Source of the DNA: an uncultured Flavobacteriaceae bacterium | Lineage (GTDB): Bacteria > Bacteroidota > Bacteroidia > Flavobacteriales > Flavobacteriaceae | NCBI GenBank assembly: GCA_947494695.1 | Contig: CANLWB010000002.1 | Span: 186,001 to 250,000 of the forward strand | DNA length: 64,000 bases | Direction of reading: 5' to 3' | In this document: positions 26,772 to 36,564 of the stretch, piece by piece | How the letters are laid out: each line of letters starts with the position of its first letter | Numbering within the stretch: position 1 is the first letter of the stretch | Position numbers and translations under genes: made by a program | Notes under the pieces: generated by a model | What the model was told of the DNA's origin: nothing | Database searches by the model: none | Seen by the model: only the letters and a program-made list of their open reading frames with translations

Positions 26772-27743
26772 TTATTCTATTATCCACTCATTTGTTTCAG
26801 GATTTAGGTTATACGTAAAGTGTTTGGAGTCTTGTAATACCTCTAATATGTCTTCTGCTGGGGTAGACTTATCAAAAACAGCTGTAAATCTGGACTCGGT
26901 AATGGTTGTGTTTTTAAATACTAGTTTTATGTTTAGCTGATTGTTAAGGTCGTTAGCTATATCTTTAAACGATTGGTTTTTAAATCTAATTTTGTTCGCT
27001 CTCCACATCAAAACAGTTGTCTTATTCTGAATAGTAGATTTTACAGGAATACCATCTGCTTTTATAATTTTAATGTTATCATTAGGAAGCATGATGATGT
27101 TCTCATCAAAGTAATGCCTTGATGAGACCTCAACCTTACCTGTTAAAAGTGTGGTTTCTAAATAGGAATTTTCAGAATAGGCTTTTACGTTGAAGCTAGT
27201 ACCTAATGCTTTTACGATAACATGGTCTGGTGTTTCTACAGTAAAAGGATGTGCTTTGTCTTTGGCAACTTCAAAAAAAGCTTCACCGTTTAATTGAATG
27301 GTTCTTGGAGCCTCTTTCTTATATGAAATGCGACTTCCTGCATTTAACCAAACCGTTGAACCATCGGGAAGTTCTACGTGTTTCTCTTCTCCAAAATTAC
27401 TTGCTATGGTAATCATATTAGTTGAGAAACTTTGGTAGGCTATACCAGCAATTGAAATGAACAATACAACTACAGCAGCGTACTTTAAATACTTTTGTAG
27501 GCCAACACTTGTCTTTGAAGGCGTCACTACTTCAAAGAATTTGGCTTTTTCATCGTCAATATCAATATCTTGTTCATATGGATTTTCAGCCGTTACCTCA
27601 TAAAGTTTGACAATAGCATTGAAACGTTGCGCATCAAAATCAGATGAGTTTTTCCAGGTTTCAACCTTGCTTAAAGTAACCTCATCTGCAATTTGGGAAA
27701 CATAAGCCCAAATTTCGGCATCTTCAATGCTGTTGGTTTTCAT
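26772..27743 (-). CDS. FecR-type anti-sigma regulator
   Basis: Product of 323 aa. A cytosolic anti-sigma part (1-90), one membrane helix (LKYAAVVVLFISIAGIAYQS, about 94-113), then a periplasmic FecR domain (VELPDGSTVWLNAGSRISY, GEAFFEVAKDKAHPFTV, VKALGTSFNVKAYSEN, SYLETTLLTGKVEV) and a DUF4974 domain at the end. It transmits the state of the TonB receptor encoded downstream to a sigma factor. The usual sigma partner upstream has been inactivated. Confidence 0.9.
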   Translation of the reverse strand: MKTNSIEDAEIWAYVSQIADEVTLSKVETWKNSSDFDAQRFNAIVKLYEVTAENPYEQDIDIDDEKAKFFEVVTPSKTSVGLQKYLKYAAVVVLFISIAGIAYQSFSTNMITIASNFGEEKHVELPDGSTVWLNAGSRISYKKEAPRTIQLNGEAFFEVAKDKAHPFTVETPDHVIVKALGTSFNVKAYSENSYLETTLLTGKVEVSSRHYFDENIIMLPNDNIKIIKADGIPVKSTIQNKTTVLMWRANKIRFKNQSFKDIANDLNNQLNIKLVFKNTTITESRFTAVFDKSTPAEDILEVLQDSKHFTYNLNPETNEWIIE

Positions 27744-27798
27744 AATTTCGGTGTTTTTACTATAAGACGTTTGTCAACAAGTAACACCCTATTTTTAT

Positions 27799-28057
27799 TT
27801 ACAAGTAGTCTTTAGTTTCTTTTCTGAACGCTTGAAGTACCTTTGAGATATGAGGTTTTACCGTTTTACAGATAGGTTTTTAGAACAGCAATTTCTGGAC
27901 ACGTGAGTCCTTTTATTCTTGATAATTTAAACATTCCTGAAGTTTTAGTTGGAAGTGCTTTGTAGGTGTCATCTACTTTTTTCTCTAGTTCTCATTTGCT
28001 GTCTATATTAACCACAAACTTTGTATTCAGCTTATATAAATCGAAATACTTTTCTTG
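27799..28057 (-). pseudogene. Broken FecI-type ECF sigma factor gene
   Basis: The minus strand upstream of fecR encodes, in pieces, an ECF sigma C-terminal half: QEKYFDLYKLNTKFVVNIDS, a TGA stop (27993-27995), LEKKVDDTYKALPTKTSGMF, KLSRIKGLTCPEIAVLK (region 4), NLSVK, and TVKPHISKVLQAFRKETKDYL before the natural stop at 27799. Rejoining the last pieces needs two single-base insertions in A runs. The N-terminal region 2 is missing. This is the position and orientation of the sigma partner of the FecR/TonB set, so the module has lost its own sigma factor. Confidence 0.8.
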
Positions 28058-28129
28058 AGTCTGATGTTTTTAACATAGAAAACTCATGTTAGTTAATATA
28101 ACATATCGTCAAATTTATTAGGATTTATA

Positions 28130-28160
28130 TTGTTTTGACATAATACAAATGATATATTTG
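28130..28160 (+). promoter_or_regulatory. Bacteroidota-type promoter TTG-N20-TATATTTG
   Basis: TTG at 28130-28132 and TATATTTG at 28153-28160, exactly 20 bases apart. The same boxes and spacing precede the tRNA-Tyr gene at 55428-55458. Predicted start near 28168; no protein gene follows, so it probably drives the candidate small RNA. Confidence 0.55.
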
Positions 28161-28167
28161 CAATTCG

Positions 28168-28332
28168 AAAGTTATTTTGACATTATAGACATCATATAAA
28201 AGCTCGCAAATCGTTTACAGTTGTTTTGTGACATGTAAAGACAATTTGGTTTTATATGACCTAAAAATATAAGGTTTGGATGTCTCCAAACCACTAATAT
28301 TCTAAAAGCTCTAAGATTATTAGAGTTTTTTT
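28168..28332 (+). ncRNA. Candidate small RNA, about 165 nt
   Basis: Bounded by a TTG-N20-TATATTTG promoter and an intrinsic terminator. It contains a perfect seven-base hairpin GGTTTGG-ATGTCT-CCAAACC at 28273-28292 and no open frame of note. No known RNA family is recognised from the sequence. Transcription has not been shown; support is structural only. Confidence 0.4.
28309..28332 (+). terminator. Intrinsic terminator of the candidate small RNA
   Basis: CTCTAA-GATTA-TTAGAG stem-loop followed by seven T. Confidence 0.6.
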
Positions 28333-28358
28333 ACAGTTTTTAAGACAGTTGTGTTGTT

Positions 28359-28402
28359 CCCGAATATAATTCGGGATGTAGTATACCAAATATATTTGGT
28401 AT
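28359..28402. repeat. Two adjacent perfect inverted repeats
   Basis: CCCGAAT-ATA-ATTCGGG at 28359-28375 and a 20-base perfect palindrome ATACCAAATATATTTGGTAT at 28383-28402. They lie in the long non-coding stretch between the broken sigma gene and the CheB/CheR hybrid. They could be operator sites or part of a repeat element. The rest of 28403-28924 shows no gene I trust. Confidence 0.5.
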
Positions 28403-28924
28403 CCAATGAGAAGCTTTCCTTTTTTCTTAACAGAAGATTGGGATGCTTTTTTGTTTTAGAACCTTTTGTCTCAAAAAAACTTGCAAAAATATGTACGAAA
28501 AAGATATCAAATAGAGGGTTTTACCCCGCGTTTTGTTTGGCTTATTAAAGCATCTTAAAAACAGAAAAAGTTCCCTAAATGTCTCCAAATAATCTCAAGT
28601 CGTATATACTTAATGTATTGGTACGATTATATGGCCGAAACACTCTCAAAAAATTGGAGAAAACAGATTAGAGAAATGGTTTAAAATCTAGAGGCACTAA
28701 CACGTTTTATCATAATGTACCGCTATACTAATATGGGGTTAGCATTTTTATAAGAGACATCTTCATGAAGCGCATAAAAATATTGTTGCACGAAATGATC
28801 TGTAATTCAATTGTTTAATTCTTGTTGTAATTGTGAAAAAAAAATTGTTTATTGTAGGAAAATATTTTCTTTTGGTTAAGAACTTTTCTTAATTTAAGGT
28901 TTGTGTTATAAAAAAAACTCATCA

Positions 28925-31900
28925 ATGAAGAATAAAAATTCCAACTGTTATGTTGTTGGTATTGGTGCTTCAGCAGGAGGTTTGGATGCTATACAAACAC
29001 TGTTTGATCACATACCCGACAATACTGGGATAACTTTTATAATTATTCAACACCTCTCACCTGATTTTAAAAGCTTAATGCCCGAATTACTTAGTAAGCA
29101 TACCAATATGCCCATCTATACCGCAAAGGATAAGCAGATCATCAAACCCAATTGCATTTATTTAAACCAAAGGAACCAAAACCTTCATATAAAAGGCGAA
29201 AAATTATATTTATTAAATAAAGGGCCAAAACACAATTTAAATCTACCCATAGATATCTTTTTTCACACCTTAGGGGAAGAGTATAGGGAAAATGCTATAG
29301 GTGTTATTTTGTCTGGTACCGGATCTGATGGTACCAGGGGAGTACATACCATTAAAGAAGGTGGGGGTACGATCATCGTGCAAGACCCAATTTCTGCGCA
29401 ATTTGACGGAATGCCTAATTCTGCCATAAGATCGAATGTAGCAGATTACATCCTTAAACCAGAAAATATTGGCGAACTATTCTGCAAAATACCAGCAAAC
29501 AAAAAACTAATTTCCACGGAGTTTAATGTTAATTCATCTGAAGAAACTTTAATAAATAATATATTAACTATTATTTATAAATATTCTGGAATAGATTTTA
29601 GAGAATATAAAAAAAATACCCTTATACGCCGAATAGAAAAGCGTATGAACATAAACAATATAGAGTATCTCTTTGATTATGTTACATTCTTATCAAGTAA
29701 TTTAAATGAAAAGCAAGCTTTAAAAGAAGATTTTTTAATTGGGGTTACTCGTTTTTTTAGAGATACCGAGGCTTTCAATAATCTTAGAGATGAGGTTGTT
29801 CCAGAAATATGTAACTCTAAAAACAAATCTGAAACGGTTCGAATATGGGTAGCAGGATGTTCAACAGGGGAAGAAGTGTACTCCATTGCAATTTTAGTTG
29901 ACGACTACATTCGCACACATCAATTAAATCTTGATTATAAGATATTTGCAACAGATATTGATCCAAAGGCCTTAACGATTGCCGGGATTGGGATGTATCA
30001 TGTCAATATTGTTAATGAAATTGAAAAACCTTATTTAGACCAATATTTTTTAAAAACTGGGGATAAAATTCAAATTATAAAGCGTGTTAGAGAGAAAATA
30101 GTGTTTTCCAACCACAACCTAATTAAAGACCCACCTTTTATAAAAATGGATCTTATTTCTTGTAGAAATTTACTGATATATTTTAATGGTAAAATTCAAA
30201 AGAAAGTAATGTTTGGTTTTCAATTTGCATTAAATCAATTCTCATATTTATTTTTGGGGAATAGTGAGTCGCTGGGTGAAGTTGCAAAACACTTTAAAAC
30301 GGTCGATGTTAAATGGAAAATTTATCAAAATATATCTATAGCAAGACAAATTCCATCTCAAAATAACAACCAGGAAAGAATTTCGACAATAACCTATAAA
30401 AACCCGACCTCACCTATAAGCATCCCTCAATTTAAAACAAAAGAAGACCCCGAATTCATATTTCATAAATATTTGAGTAAAAAGTTTAGCCCTGCATCAA
30501 TTTTTATAGATAAGAACTTTAATATTCTATATATAAAAGGTGATGCTGGTAAACGACTATCTCATGGTGAAGGGTTATTTCAAAACAATTTATTAAAAAT
30601 TGTTAATCATGATATCGCTGCAGTAATAAGAAGTGGTGTTAGAAGAATTGAAAATGAAAAACAGGACATTGTTATTAAGGGTATTGTGAATAAATCTAAC
30701 GAGAAAAACTTTTCCTTTGATTTGAAGTTTCATAAACCTGATTTTGATGATGCGTTAAATGGATGCTACTTAATAGAATTTACAAATGATAAAATTCTGA
30801 AATATGAAGAGCCTTTAATTATAAATAATATCGACGTTGATGAGGTTTCAAACCAGCGTTTAGAAGATCTGGAAAATGAGCTTAAGGTTGTTAAAACTGA
30901 ACTGCAAAACGCCATTGAAGAATTAGAAACCAGTAACGAAGAACTCCAATCTTCAAATGAAGAGTTGATGGCTTCAAACGAAGAGCTCCAAAGTACTAAT
31001 GAGGAACTTCAATCTGTAAATGAAGAGTTGTATACCGTAAACTCTGAAATGCAAGAAAAAAATAAAGAGCTGACGAATCTAAGTAATGACGTTACAAACC
31101 TTCTTGATAATACAGAAATAGCTACTCTGTTTTTAGATACAGATTTACGCATTAGAAAGTTTACCCCAGCACTTAAAAAAGTATTTAATTTACATGAAGC
31201 AGATCATGGCCGACCACTTTCGAGTTTTACATCCAATTTTGAAGAAGAAACAAGAGCTTCAATAATTGAAGATTCAAAATTAGTCCTCGAAAGGCTAATT
31301 ACTGTTGAAAAACAAGTAAAGGATAAGGACAACAATTTTTATCTCAAGAGAATAAGCCCCTTTATTACAACAGACAAAATCATTAACGGTGTTGTTATTA
31401 CATTAAACAATATAAACAAACTTAAAGACACAGAGAAAGAACTTGCCGAACAAGACAAAAAATACCATAAACTATTCGAGAATTTAAATCAGGGCTTTAT
31501 TCATTCCAGAATTATTACCGATAAAAATGACAATCCTATAGATTGGGAATATATTGATGTAAATCCATCGTACGAAAAAATATTTGATGTTGATGCAAAA
31601 AAAATTATCGGAAAAAAGTTTTCTGAAGTTTTCCCAGAATTAAAAAAAGATCCGAATAATTGGATACAAAAATACGGAGAAATAGCATCAACTGGTAAAG
31701 GTCAAACTATAGAAGGGTACGCGACAACTCTTGGTAAATATTTTGTTATAAACGCTTTTAGCCCAAGAAAAGGTGAATTTGCAGGGACTATTTCAGATAT
31801 TACTGAAGCAAAGAAAAATGAAATAGCTCTTAGTAAAAGTGAAACAGAACTAAAACGCATTCAGGAGATAACACATGTCGGTAGCTGGTATCTAGATGTC

Positions 31901-33358
31901 GCTACAAAAGAAGTTGAATGGACTTTAGAGCTTTATAAAATCCACGGGTTTGATCCTCAATTACCACCACCACCATTTACAGAACATGAAACGTTGTTTA
32001 CAAAAGATAGTTGGACATTATTATCATCTTCAGTAAATAAAGCCATAACAGAAGGTATTCCTTATGATTTGGAGTTAAACATGATTAAGCAAAATGGTGA
32101 GTTTGGTTGGTTATGGGCGCAAGGTGAAGCCGTGAGAAATGATGAAGGTAAAATTATTGCGTTAAGAGGTGCTGCTCAAGATATAACACAGCAAAAATTT
32201 AATGAAGACGAACTTATAAAAGCTAAAAAGGCTGCAGAAGCAGCAAACATTCATAAAAATTATTTTTTAGCAAATATGAGTCATGAAATTAGAACCCCTA
32301 TGAATAGCGTTTTAGGGTTCTCAGAACTGCTTAAAAACAACAACATTAGTCAGGAAGACCGGTTAAAATATCTGGAGATTATAGACAGTAATTCTAAGCA
32401 ACTTTTAAATTTAATTGATGATATTATTGATGTTGCTAAAATAGAATCGAATGAAATAAAAATGATTTATAAAGAATGCCATGTGCCTAAACTTGTAAAT
32501 CACTTAGAAATTTCATACAACGAGTTAAAAAAAGCCAAAGACAAAAACAACATTACTTTTAAAACGGTTATACCCAATGAATATAAGGATTTAATGATTA
32601 TTACAGATCCACAAAGATTGGAACAAGTTTTGTCTAACCTTCTTAATAATGCATTAAAGTTTTCTGAAAATGGTGAAATTTCTTTTGGGTTTGAAGTTGA
32701 TCAAGGTTATTTGAAATTTTTTGTAAAAGATCAGGGAATTGGCATTCAAAAAAGTAAACAGGTTGAAATATTTGAGCGATTTAAACAGATTAATTACGAA
32801 AATAATGCCAAATATGGAGGTACCGGATTAGGTTTGGCCATTTGTAAGGGAATCATAACACTTCTAGGAGGCTACATTTCTGTGAATTCAAAATATAAAG
32901 TTGGTACCTTGTTTGAATTTACCATACCCCTAAAATCGGCAAAAGAAAATAAAAATATTAAAAAAATTGATGCTCCCAAATCCAATGATTTTTTAAAGAG
33001 TAAAACGATTTTAATTGCAGAAGACGATCCTTTAATACGATTGTTGTTTCAGATTGTCTTAAAAAATACAGGAGCAAAAGTTCTTTTTGCCGAAACAGGA
33101 AAGGTGGCTGTAGATACATATAAGAACAACCCCAATATCGATGTGGTGTTGTTAGATATAAGAATGCCACAAATGAATGGAATTAGTGCTATGGATAAAA
33201 TTTTAAAAATGAATGCTAAGGCAAAAATAATTATGCAAACCGCTTACGCTATGCCGGAAGAAAAGGAAAAATGCTTTAATAAAGGCTGTGTAGACTTTTT
33301 ATCTAAACCAGTAATAAAAGAAGAGTTGTTTAGTACCCTTAACAAGTGGCTTAATTAA
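28925..33358 (+). CDS. CheB-CheR-PAS-histidine kinase-receiver hybrid signalling protein
   Basis: ATG 28925 gives 1477 aa. Order: CheB methylesterase (Ser16 in GIGASAGG, His43 in IIQHLSPD, Asp in SGTGSDGTRG); CheR N- and C-terminal domains (about 210-460; WVAGCSTGEEVYSIAI is the SAM site, LISCRNLLIYF); a coiled coil of ELQSSNEEL-type repeats (about 650-715); three PAS-like domains (about 725-1095); HisKA with His about 1120 in NMSHEIRTPMNS; HATPase with GTGLGLAI; and a C-terminal receiver with Asp about 1411 in VVLLDIRMP. All catalytic motifs are intact. No membrane helix, so it is cytosolic. It lies 97 bases before the heme oxygenase/phytochrome genes on the same strand and may share their control, although no chemotaxis receptor is nearby. 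Confidence 0.92.
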   Translation: MKNKNSNCYVVGIGASAGGLDAIQTLFDHIPDNTGITFIIIQHLSPDFKSLMPELLSKHTNMPIYTAKDKQIIKPNCIYLNQRNQNLHIKGEKLYLLNKGPKHNLNLPIDIFFHTLGEEYRENAIGVILSGTGSDGTRGVHTIKEGGGTIIVQDPISAQFDGMPNSAIRSNVADYILKPENIGELFCKIPANKKLISTEFNVNSSEETLINNILTIIYKYSGIDFREYKKNTLIRRIEKRMNINNIEYLFDYVTFLSSNLNEKQALKEDFLIGVTRFFRDTEAFNNLRDEVVPEICNSKNKSETVRIWVAGCSTGEEVYSIAILVDDYIRTHQLNLDYKIFATDIDPKALTIAGIGMYHVNIVNEIEKPYLDQYFLKTGDKIQIIKRVREKIVFSNHNLIKDPPFIKMDLISCRNLLIYFNGKIQKKVMFGFQFALNQFSYLFLGNSESLGEVAKHFKTVDVKWKIYQNISIARQIPSQNNNQERISTITYKNPTSPISIPQFKTKEDPEFIFHKYLSKKFSPASIFIDKNFNILYIKGDAGKRLSHGEGLFQNNLLKIVNHDIAAVIRSGVRRIENEKQDIVIKGIVNKSNEKNFSFDLKFHKPDFDDALNGCYLIEFTNDKILKYEEPLIINNIDVDEVSNQRLEDLENELKVVKTELQNAIEELETSNEELQSSNEELMASNEELQSTNEELQSVNEELYTVNSEMQEKNKELTNLSNDVTNLLDNTEIATLFLDTDLRIRKFTPALKKVFNLHEADHGRPLSSFTSNFEEETRASIIEDSKLVLERLITVEKQVKDKDNNFYLKRISPFITTDKIINGVVITLNNINKLKDTEKELAEQDKKYHKLFENLNQGFIHSRIITDKNDNPIDWEYIDVNPSYEKIFDVDAKKIIGKKFSEVFPELKKDPNNWIQKYGEIASTGKGQTIEGYATTLGKYFVINAFSPRKGEFAGTISDITEAKKNEIALSKSETELKRIQEITHVGSWYLDVATKEVEWTLELYKIHGFDPQLPPPPFTEHETLFTKDSWTLLSSSVNKAITEGIPYDLELNMIKQNGEFGWLWAQGEAVRNDEGKIIALRGAAQDITQQKFNEDELIKAKKAAEAANIHKNYFLANMSHEIRTPMNSVLGFSELLKNNNISQEDRLKYLEIIDSNSKQLLNLIDDIIDVAKIESNEIKMIYKECHVPKLVNHLEISYNELKKAKDKNNITFKTVIPNEYKDLMIITDPQRLEQVLSNLLNNALKFSENGEISFGFEVDQGYLKFFVKDQGIGIQKSKQVEIFERFKQINYENNAKYGGTGLGLAICKGIITLLGGYISVNSKYKVGTLFEFTIPLKSAKENKNIKKIDAPKSNDFLKSKTILIAEDDPLIRLLFQIVLKNTGAKVLFAETGKVAVDTYKNNPNIDVVLLDIRMPQMNGISAMDKILKMNAKAKIIMQTAYAMPEEKEKCFNKGCVDFLSKPVIKEELFSTLNKWLN

Positions 33359-33455
33359 TATATCTCCCTTCAGGAGACTATAGATATGGAATTTAAAAAC
33401 ACCCCGTTTTTTAGAACAAATTTTGTTATTTGTTCAGTACAAAACTTAGTAAACT

Positions 33456-34043
33456 ATGGAAAACACGTTTAGAAAAAGACTATATACATCAACAAAGGAA
33501 CTTCATAATGCTGTAGAAGATATTTTTAAGTTTAGTGATGGAATAACAGAGGAAAATCTGGCTCTTTTTTATAACACTATGCTGGTTTCGAGATATTATT
33601 GTAGATCACTTTTAGATCACCTTATTCCTCATAATATAAATACCTTTAATGAGGATTTGATAGCCGCATTGAAAAGAGATTTAAAGTTAACGCGTTATAA
33701 CATATCACGTGAGCTTGAAAAATATCGGAACTGTAATTTCACGAACGCAAATTTTAGTACACAATTAGGTGTCTATTATGTTTTTGCAGGATCATCGGCA
33801 GGAGCAAAAATACTGTTAGCATCGGCTAAAAAACAAGCCGTGGTAAAACCGTTTCACTACGTCACAGCTTTAGTAGACAGCAGCAAGAATCAAATGGATA
33901 GTTTAGAAGAACTATTATCTAAAAAGGAATTCATTGAAAGCGAAGTTATTGCCGCTGCACAAAACACGTTTCATCTTATTTATCAAATAGCAACCCATGA
34001 ACTTCAAAGAAGAAATACAAAACTCCAAAGCATTAGAGGCTAG
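33456..34043 (+). CDS. bphO: Heme oxygenase (biliverdin-forming) for the phytochrome
   Basis: Product of 195 aa, all helical. The N-terminus LYTSTKELHNAVED carries the proximal His (His17) and following Glu of bacterial heme oxygenases; LGVYYVFAGSSAGAKILLAS matches the distal Gly-rich helix. It opens heme to biliverdin with release of iron and CO. It overlaps the phytochrome gene by 47 bases, so the two are probably translated together, and biliverdin is the phytochrome chromophore. An inverted repeat GAACAAA-N8-TTTGTTC lies at 33414-33435 upstream. Confidence 0.85.
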   Translation: MENTFRKRLYTSTKELHNAVEDIFKFSDGITEENLALFYNTMLVSRYYCRSLLDHLIPHNINTFNEDLIAALKRDLKLTRYNISRELEKYRNCNFTNANFSTQLGVYYVFAGSSAGAKILLASAKKQAVVKPFHYVTALVDSSKNQMDSLEELLSKKEFIESEVIAAAQNTFHLIYQIATHELQRRNTKLQSIRG

Positions 34044-36564
34044 GGCCCTGGAAGAATGCAATAATGAACCAATTGAAATTCCTGGTATTATACAAAGTTA
34101 TGGAGCCTTAGTAGCTTTTAATTTTGATTCTTTAGATATTACCTACGCTTCAGAAAATTTAAGTGATTATTTTGATTTTGAAGAAGATAACCTATTTAAG
34201 CTTTCAATTAAAGATTTGTTTGGTAGCGACATCTTTCATGACATTAGTAGTATTGCATCACACAAATCTACGTATCAGCAGCGAGAGCAGGCAAAGATAA
34301 TTGTATTAAAAGAACAACAGGTTGATATCTCTCTATTTAGAGTGGATGAACATGTTGTTATTGAAATTACTCCAATAATTGAATCTGTAGCGATACTTAA
34401 AATTAATGCGCATTTAAAATGGACACTAGACACCATTAAAAAGCTAGAACATGTAGACGATATATTAAATCAATCTGTGATCGCATTAAGAAATATTACA
34501 CAGTTTGATAGGGTTAAAGCCTATAAGTTTCATCCCGATGACTCAGGTGAAGTTATTGCAGAATTTAATAGTGGAAAAATGGATTCTTATTTAGGTTTAC
34601 GCTTTCCTGCATCTGATATTCCTCCTAAAGCAAGAGAGATTTTCTTGAAAACTTCAATACGACATATACATGACACGTCTGATGCTGGAGTGAGATTACG
34701 ACGTGCCAATAAAACACTTAAACCTTTAAATTTAACTTTAGGTATTTTAAGAGGTAACTCACCCGTCCATAATCAGTACTTAAGAAACATGTATGTTTCT
34801 TCTACTTTAACACTTCCAATAATTATAAAAGGTAAACTTTGGGGGCTATTTGCGTTACATAATCAAGATGTGAAGCAACTTTCATCAGAGATCACGTATT
34901 CATCAGAATTAGTTGGCCAAATTGTAGGAATGATTCTTGAACAGAAAATAGAACAGGCAGCAGAAAAGAAAATCAATACATTGCATTTGGAAAGAGAAGA
35001 GTTTATAACACTCAACCAAAATCCGGCTTATCTTCAAACATTTTGGAAAGATTATGGAAGGAAACTTAAATCATTCATAAAATGTGACGGTGTGGCTTAT
35101 CATATTGGTAAAAAAATATTGTTGCATGGAGATTGTCCAGGTAAAGAAACGATTGAAAGTATTGCTACGAATTTTGATAATACAGAAACCAATGATATTT
35201 TTTATTCTAATGATCTAACCGAGCTGCACCTTAAGAATTTGGATGATTGTAGAGGTGTATTAGCTTTACGAATTTATACTAACGACCCGGAAATAAACAT
35301 TTATTTTTTTAGAAATAAAATTGAAAAGAACATTTTGTGGGCAGGTAATCCTAAAAAAGACATCGTTTTTGAAAAAGAGAAGGTACGTCTTCATCCAAGA
35401 AGCTCCTTTAATGAATTTTATGATTTGAATAAGGAGCAATCTGAACTTTGGGACTTTGAGACTTTGAGACTTGCAGAAATTGCGGTTGTCGCTTTTCAAA
35501 AAGCCGTGCATATTGAAAAGAAAACAACAAAACGCCTTAAAATTGTAGTTGGGGAACTTAATCATAGGTTGAGGAATATATTAACATTAGTTGGGTCTAT
35601 TTCGAAACAAACCATGCATAATACAGATTCTATTGATGATTATGTGAATGCTTTAGAATACCGTATTTCGGCTTTGGCCAAAGCCAATAGTTTAATAACA
35701 GAAAGCTCAAATACTTCGGTTGAAGTAAAAAAAATATTTAAAAGTATTATTATACCACTTTGTAGCAGCTCGGAAAATATAATCCTGGAAGGACCTAATA
35801 TTAAACTAATCCCCGAGGTTACCTCAATGATGGTGCTTATAGTTCATGAGCTTACCACAAATGCCATAAAATATGGAGCATTATCGACACAAAGAGGTAA
35901 GTTGAAAATTGTTTGGGATATCGATCCTGAAGGTTTAACAATTGAATGGAAAGAATTAGATGGACCACAAATAGAAGTGCCTGATAAAACTGGTTTTGGA
36001 ATGACCATTATTGAAAATGCTATAAATTATGAGTTTAACGGCAGTTCAAAAATTGAATTTCTAAAAGACGGGTTGTACATTAAATTTCAAATCCCAAAAA
36101 ATCTCGTAGGGGAAAGTAAAGATGATGTTTTTATTTTGGAACAAATGCAGAAGACCCTGAAGGTTAAAGACTCCAAAAGCCCTAAAAATCCTAAAGAAAG
36201 AACTGTGTTTATTTTAGAAGATGATTTTATATTAGCTCAAGATCTAAAGCAGGCAATATCTAATTCTAAAGTAAATAAAATAGATACTTTTTCAAATCAA
36301 AAACAGGCATTAAACGCATTGGGAAGTGTAAATTACGATTTTGCATTTTTAGATGTGAACTTAAAAAAGGAAAGCTGTATAAACGTTGCTTTTGAATGTG
36401 AAAAAAGAAAGATTCCGTTTCACTATATTTCGGGTTATGGAAATTCTTTTCTTGAAGAAAACACGTCTTTTCCCGAAGCATCGGTGATTGAAAAACCTAT
36501 TAAGACAGATAAACTAAAAGAAATAGTAGAAGGATATATTTTAAATAGTACAGATGACAAATAA
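33997..36564 (+). CDS. bphP: Bacteriophytochrome with HWE-type histidine kinase and receiver
   Basis: Product of 855 aa. PAS (about 20-130) with Cys21, the expected biliverdin attachment site, before EPIEIPGIIQSYGALV; GAF (140-315) with FPASDIPPKAREIF (DIPP motif) and SPVHNQYLRNM (chromophore His); PHY (about 330-505) with tongue motif PRSSFNEF; HWE/HisKA_2-type kinase with His523 in VGELNHRLRNILTLVG, N-box VHELTTNAIKYGAL, IEWKE and GFGMTIIENA; then a C-terminal receiver with Asp786 in FAFLDVNL. All phytochrome landmarks are present, so red/far-red photoconversion is expected. The start at 33997 is needed to include Cys21. The response regulator gene overlaps its end by 11 bases. Confidence 0.93.
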   Translation: MNFKEEIQNSKALEARALEECNNEPIEIPGIIQSYGALVAFNFDSLDITYASENLSDYFDFEEDNLFKLSIKDLFGSDIFHDISSIASHKSTYQQREQAKIIVLKEQQVDISLFRVDEHVVIEITPIIESVAILKINAHLKWTLDTIKKLEHVDDILNQSVIALRNITQFDRVKAYKFHPDDSGEVIAEFNSGKMDSYLGLRFPASDIPPKAREIFLKTSIRHIHDTSDAGVRLRRANKTLKPLNLTLGILRGNSPVHNQYLRNMYVSSTLTLPIIIKGKLWGLFALHNQDVKQLSSEITYSSELVGQIVGMILEQKIEQAAEKKINTLHLEREEFITLNQNPAYLQTFWKDYGRKLKSFIKCDGVAYHIGKKILLHGDCPGKETIESIATNFDNTETNDIFYSNDLTELHLKNLDDCRGVLALRIYTNDPEINIYFFRNKIEKNILWAGNPKKDIVFEKEKVRLHPRSSFNEFYDLNKEQSELWDFETLRLAEIAVVAFQKAVHIEKKTTKRLKIVVGELNHRLRNILTLVGSISKQTMHNTDSIDDYVNALEYRISALAKANSLITESSNTSVEVKKIFKSIIIPLCSSSENIILEGPNIKLIPEVTSMMVLIVHELTTNAIKYGALSTQRGKLKIVWDIDPEGLTIEWKELDGPQIEVPDKTGFGMTIIENAINYEFNGSSKIEFLKDGLYIKFQIPKNLVGESKDDVFILEQMQKTLKVKDSKSPKNPKERTVFILEDDFILAQDLKQAISNSKVNKIDTFSNQKQALNALGSVNYDFAFLDVNLKKESCINVAFECEKRKIPFHYISGYGNSFLEENTSFPEASVIEKPIKTDKLKEIVEGYILNSTDDK

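Noticed and set aside
28351-28548. 65-codon plus-strand frame
   Set aside because: It covers both palindromes and an AT-rich stretch and has no protein-like pattern.
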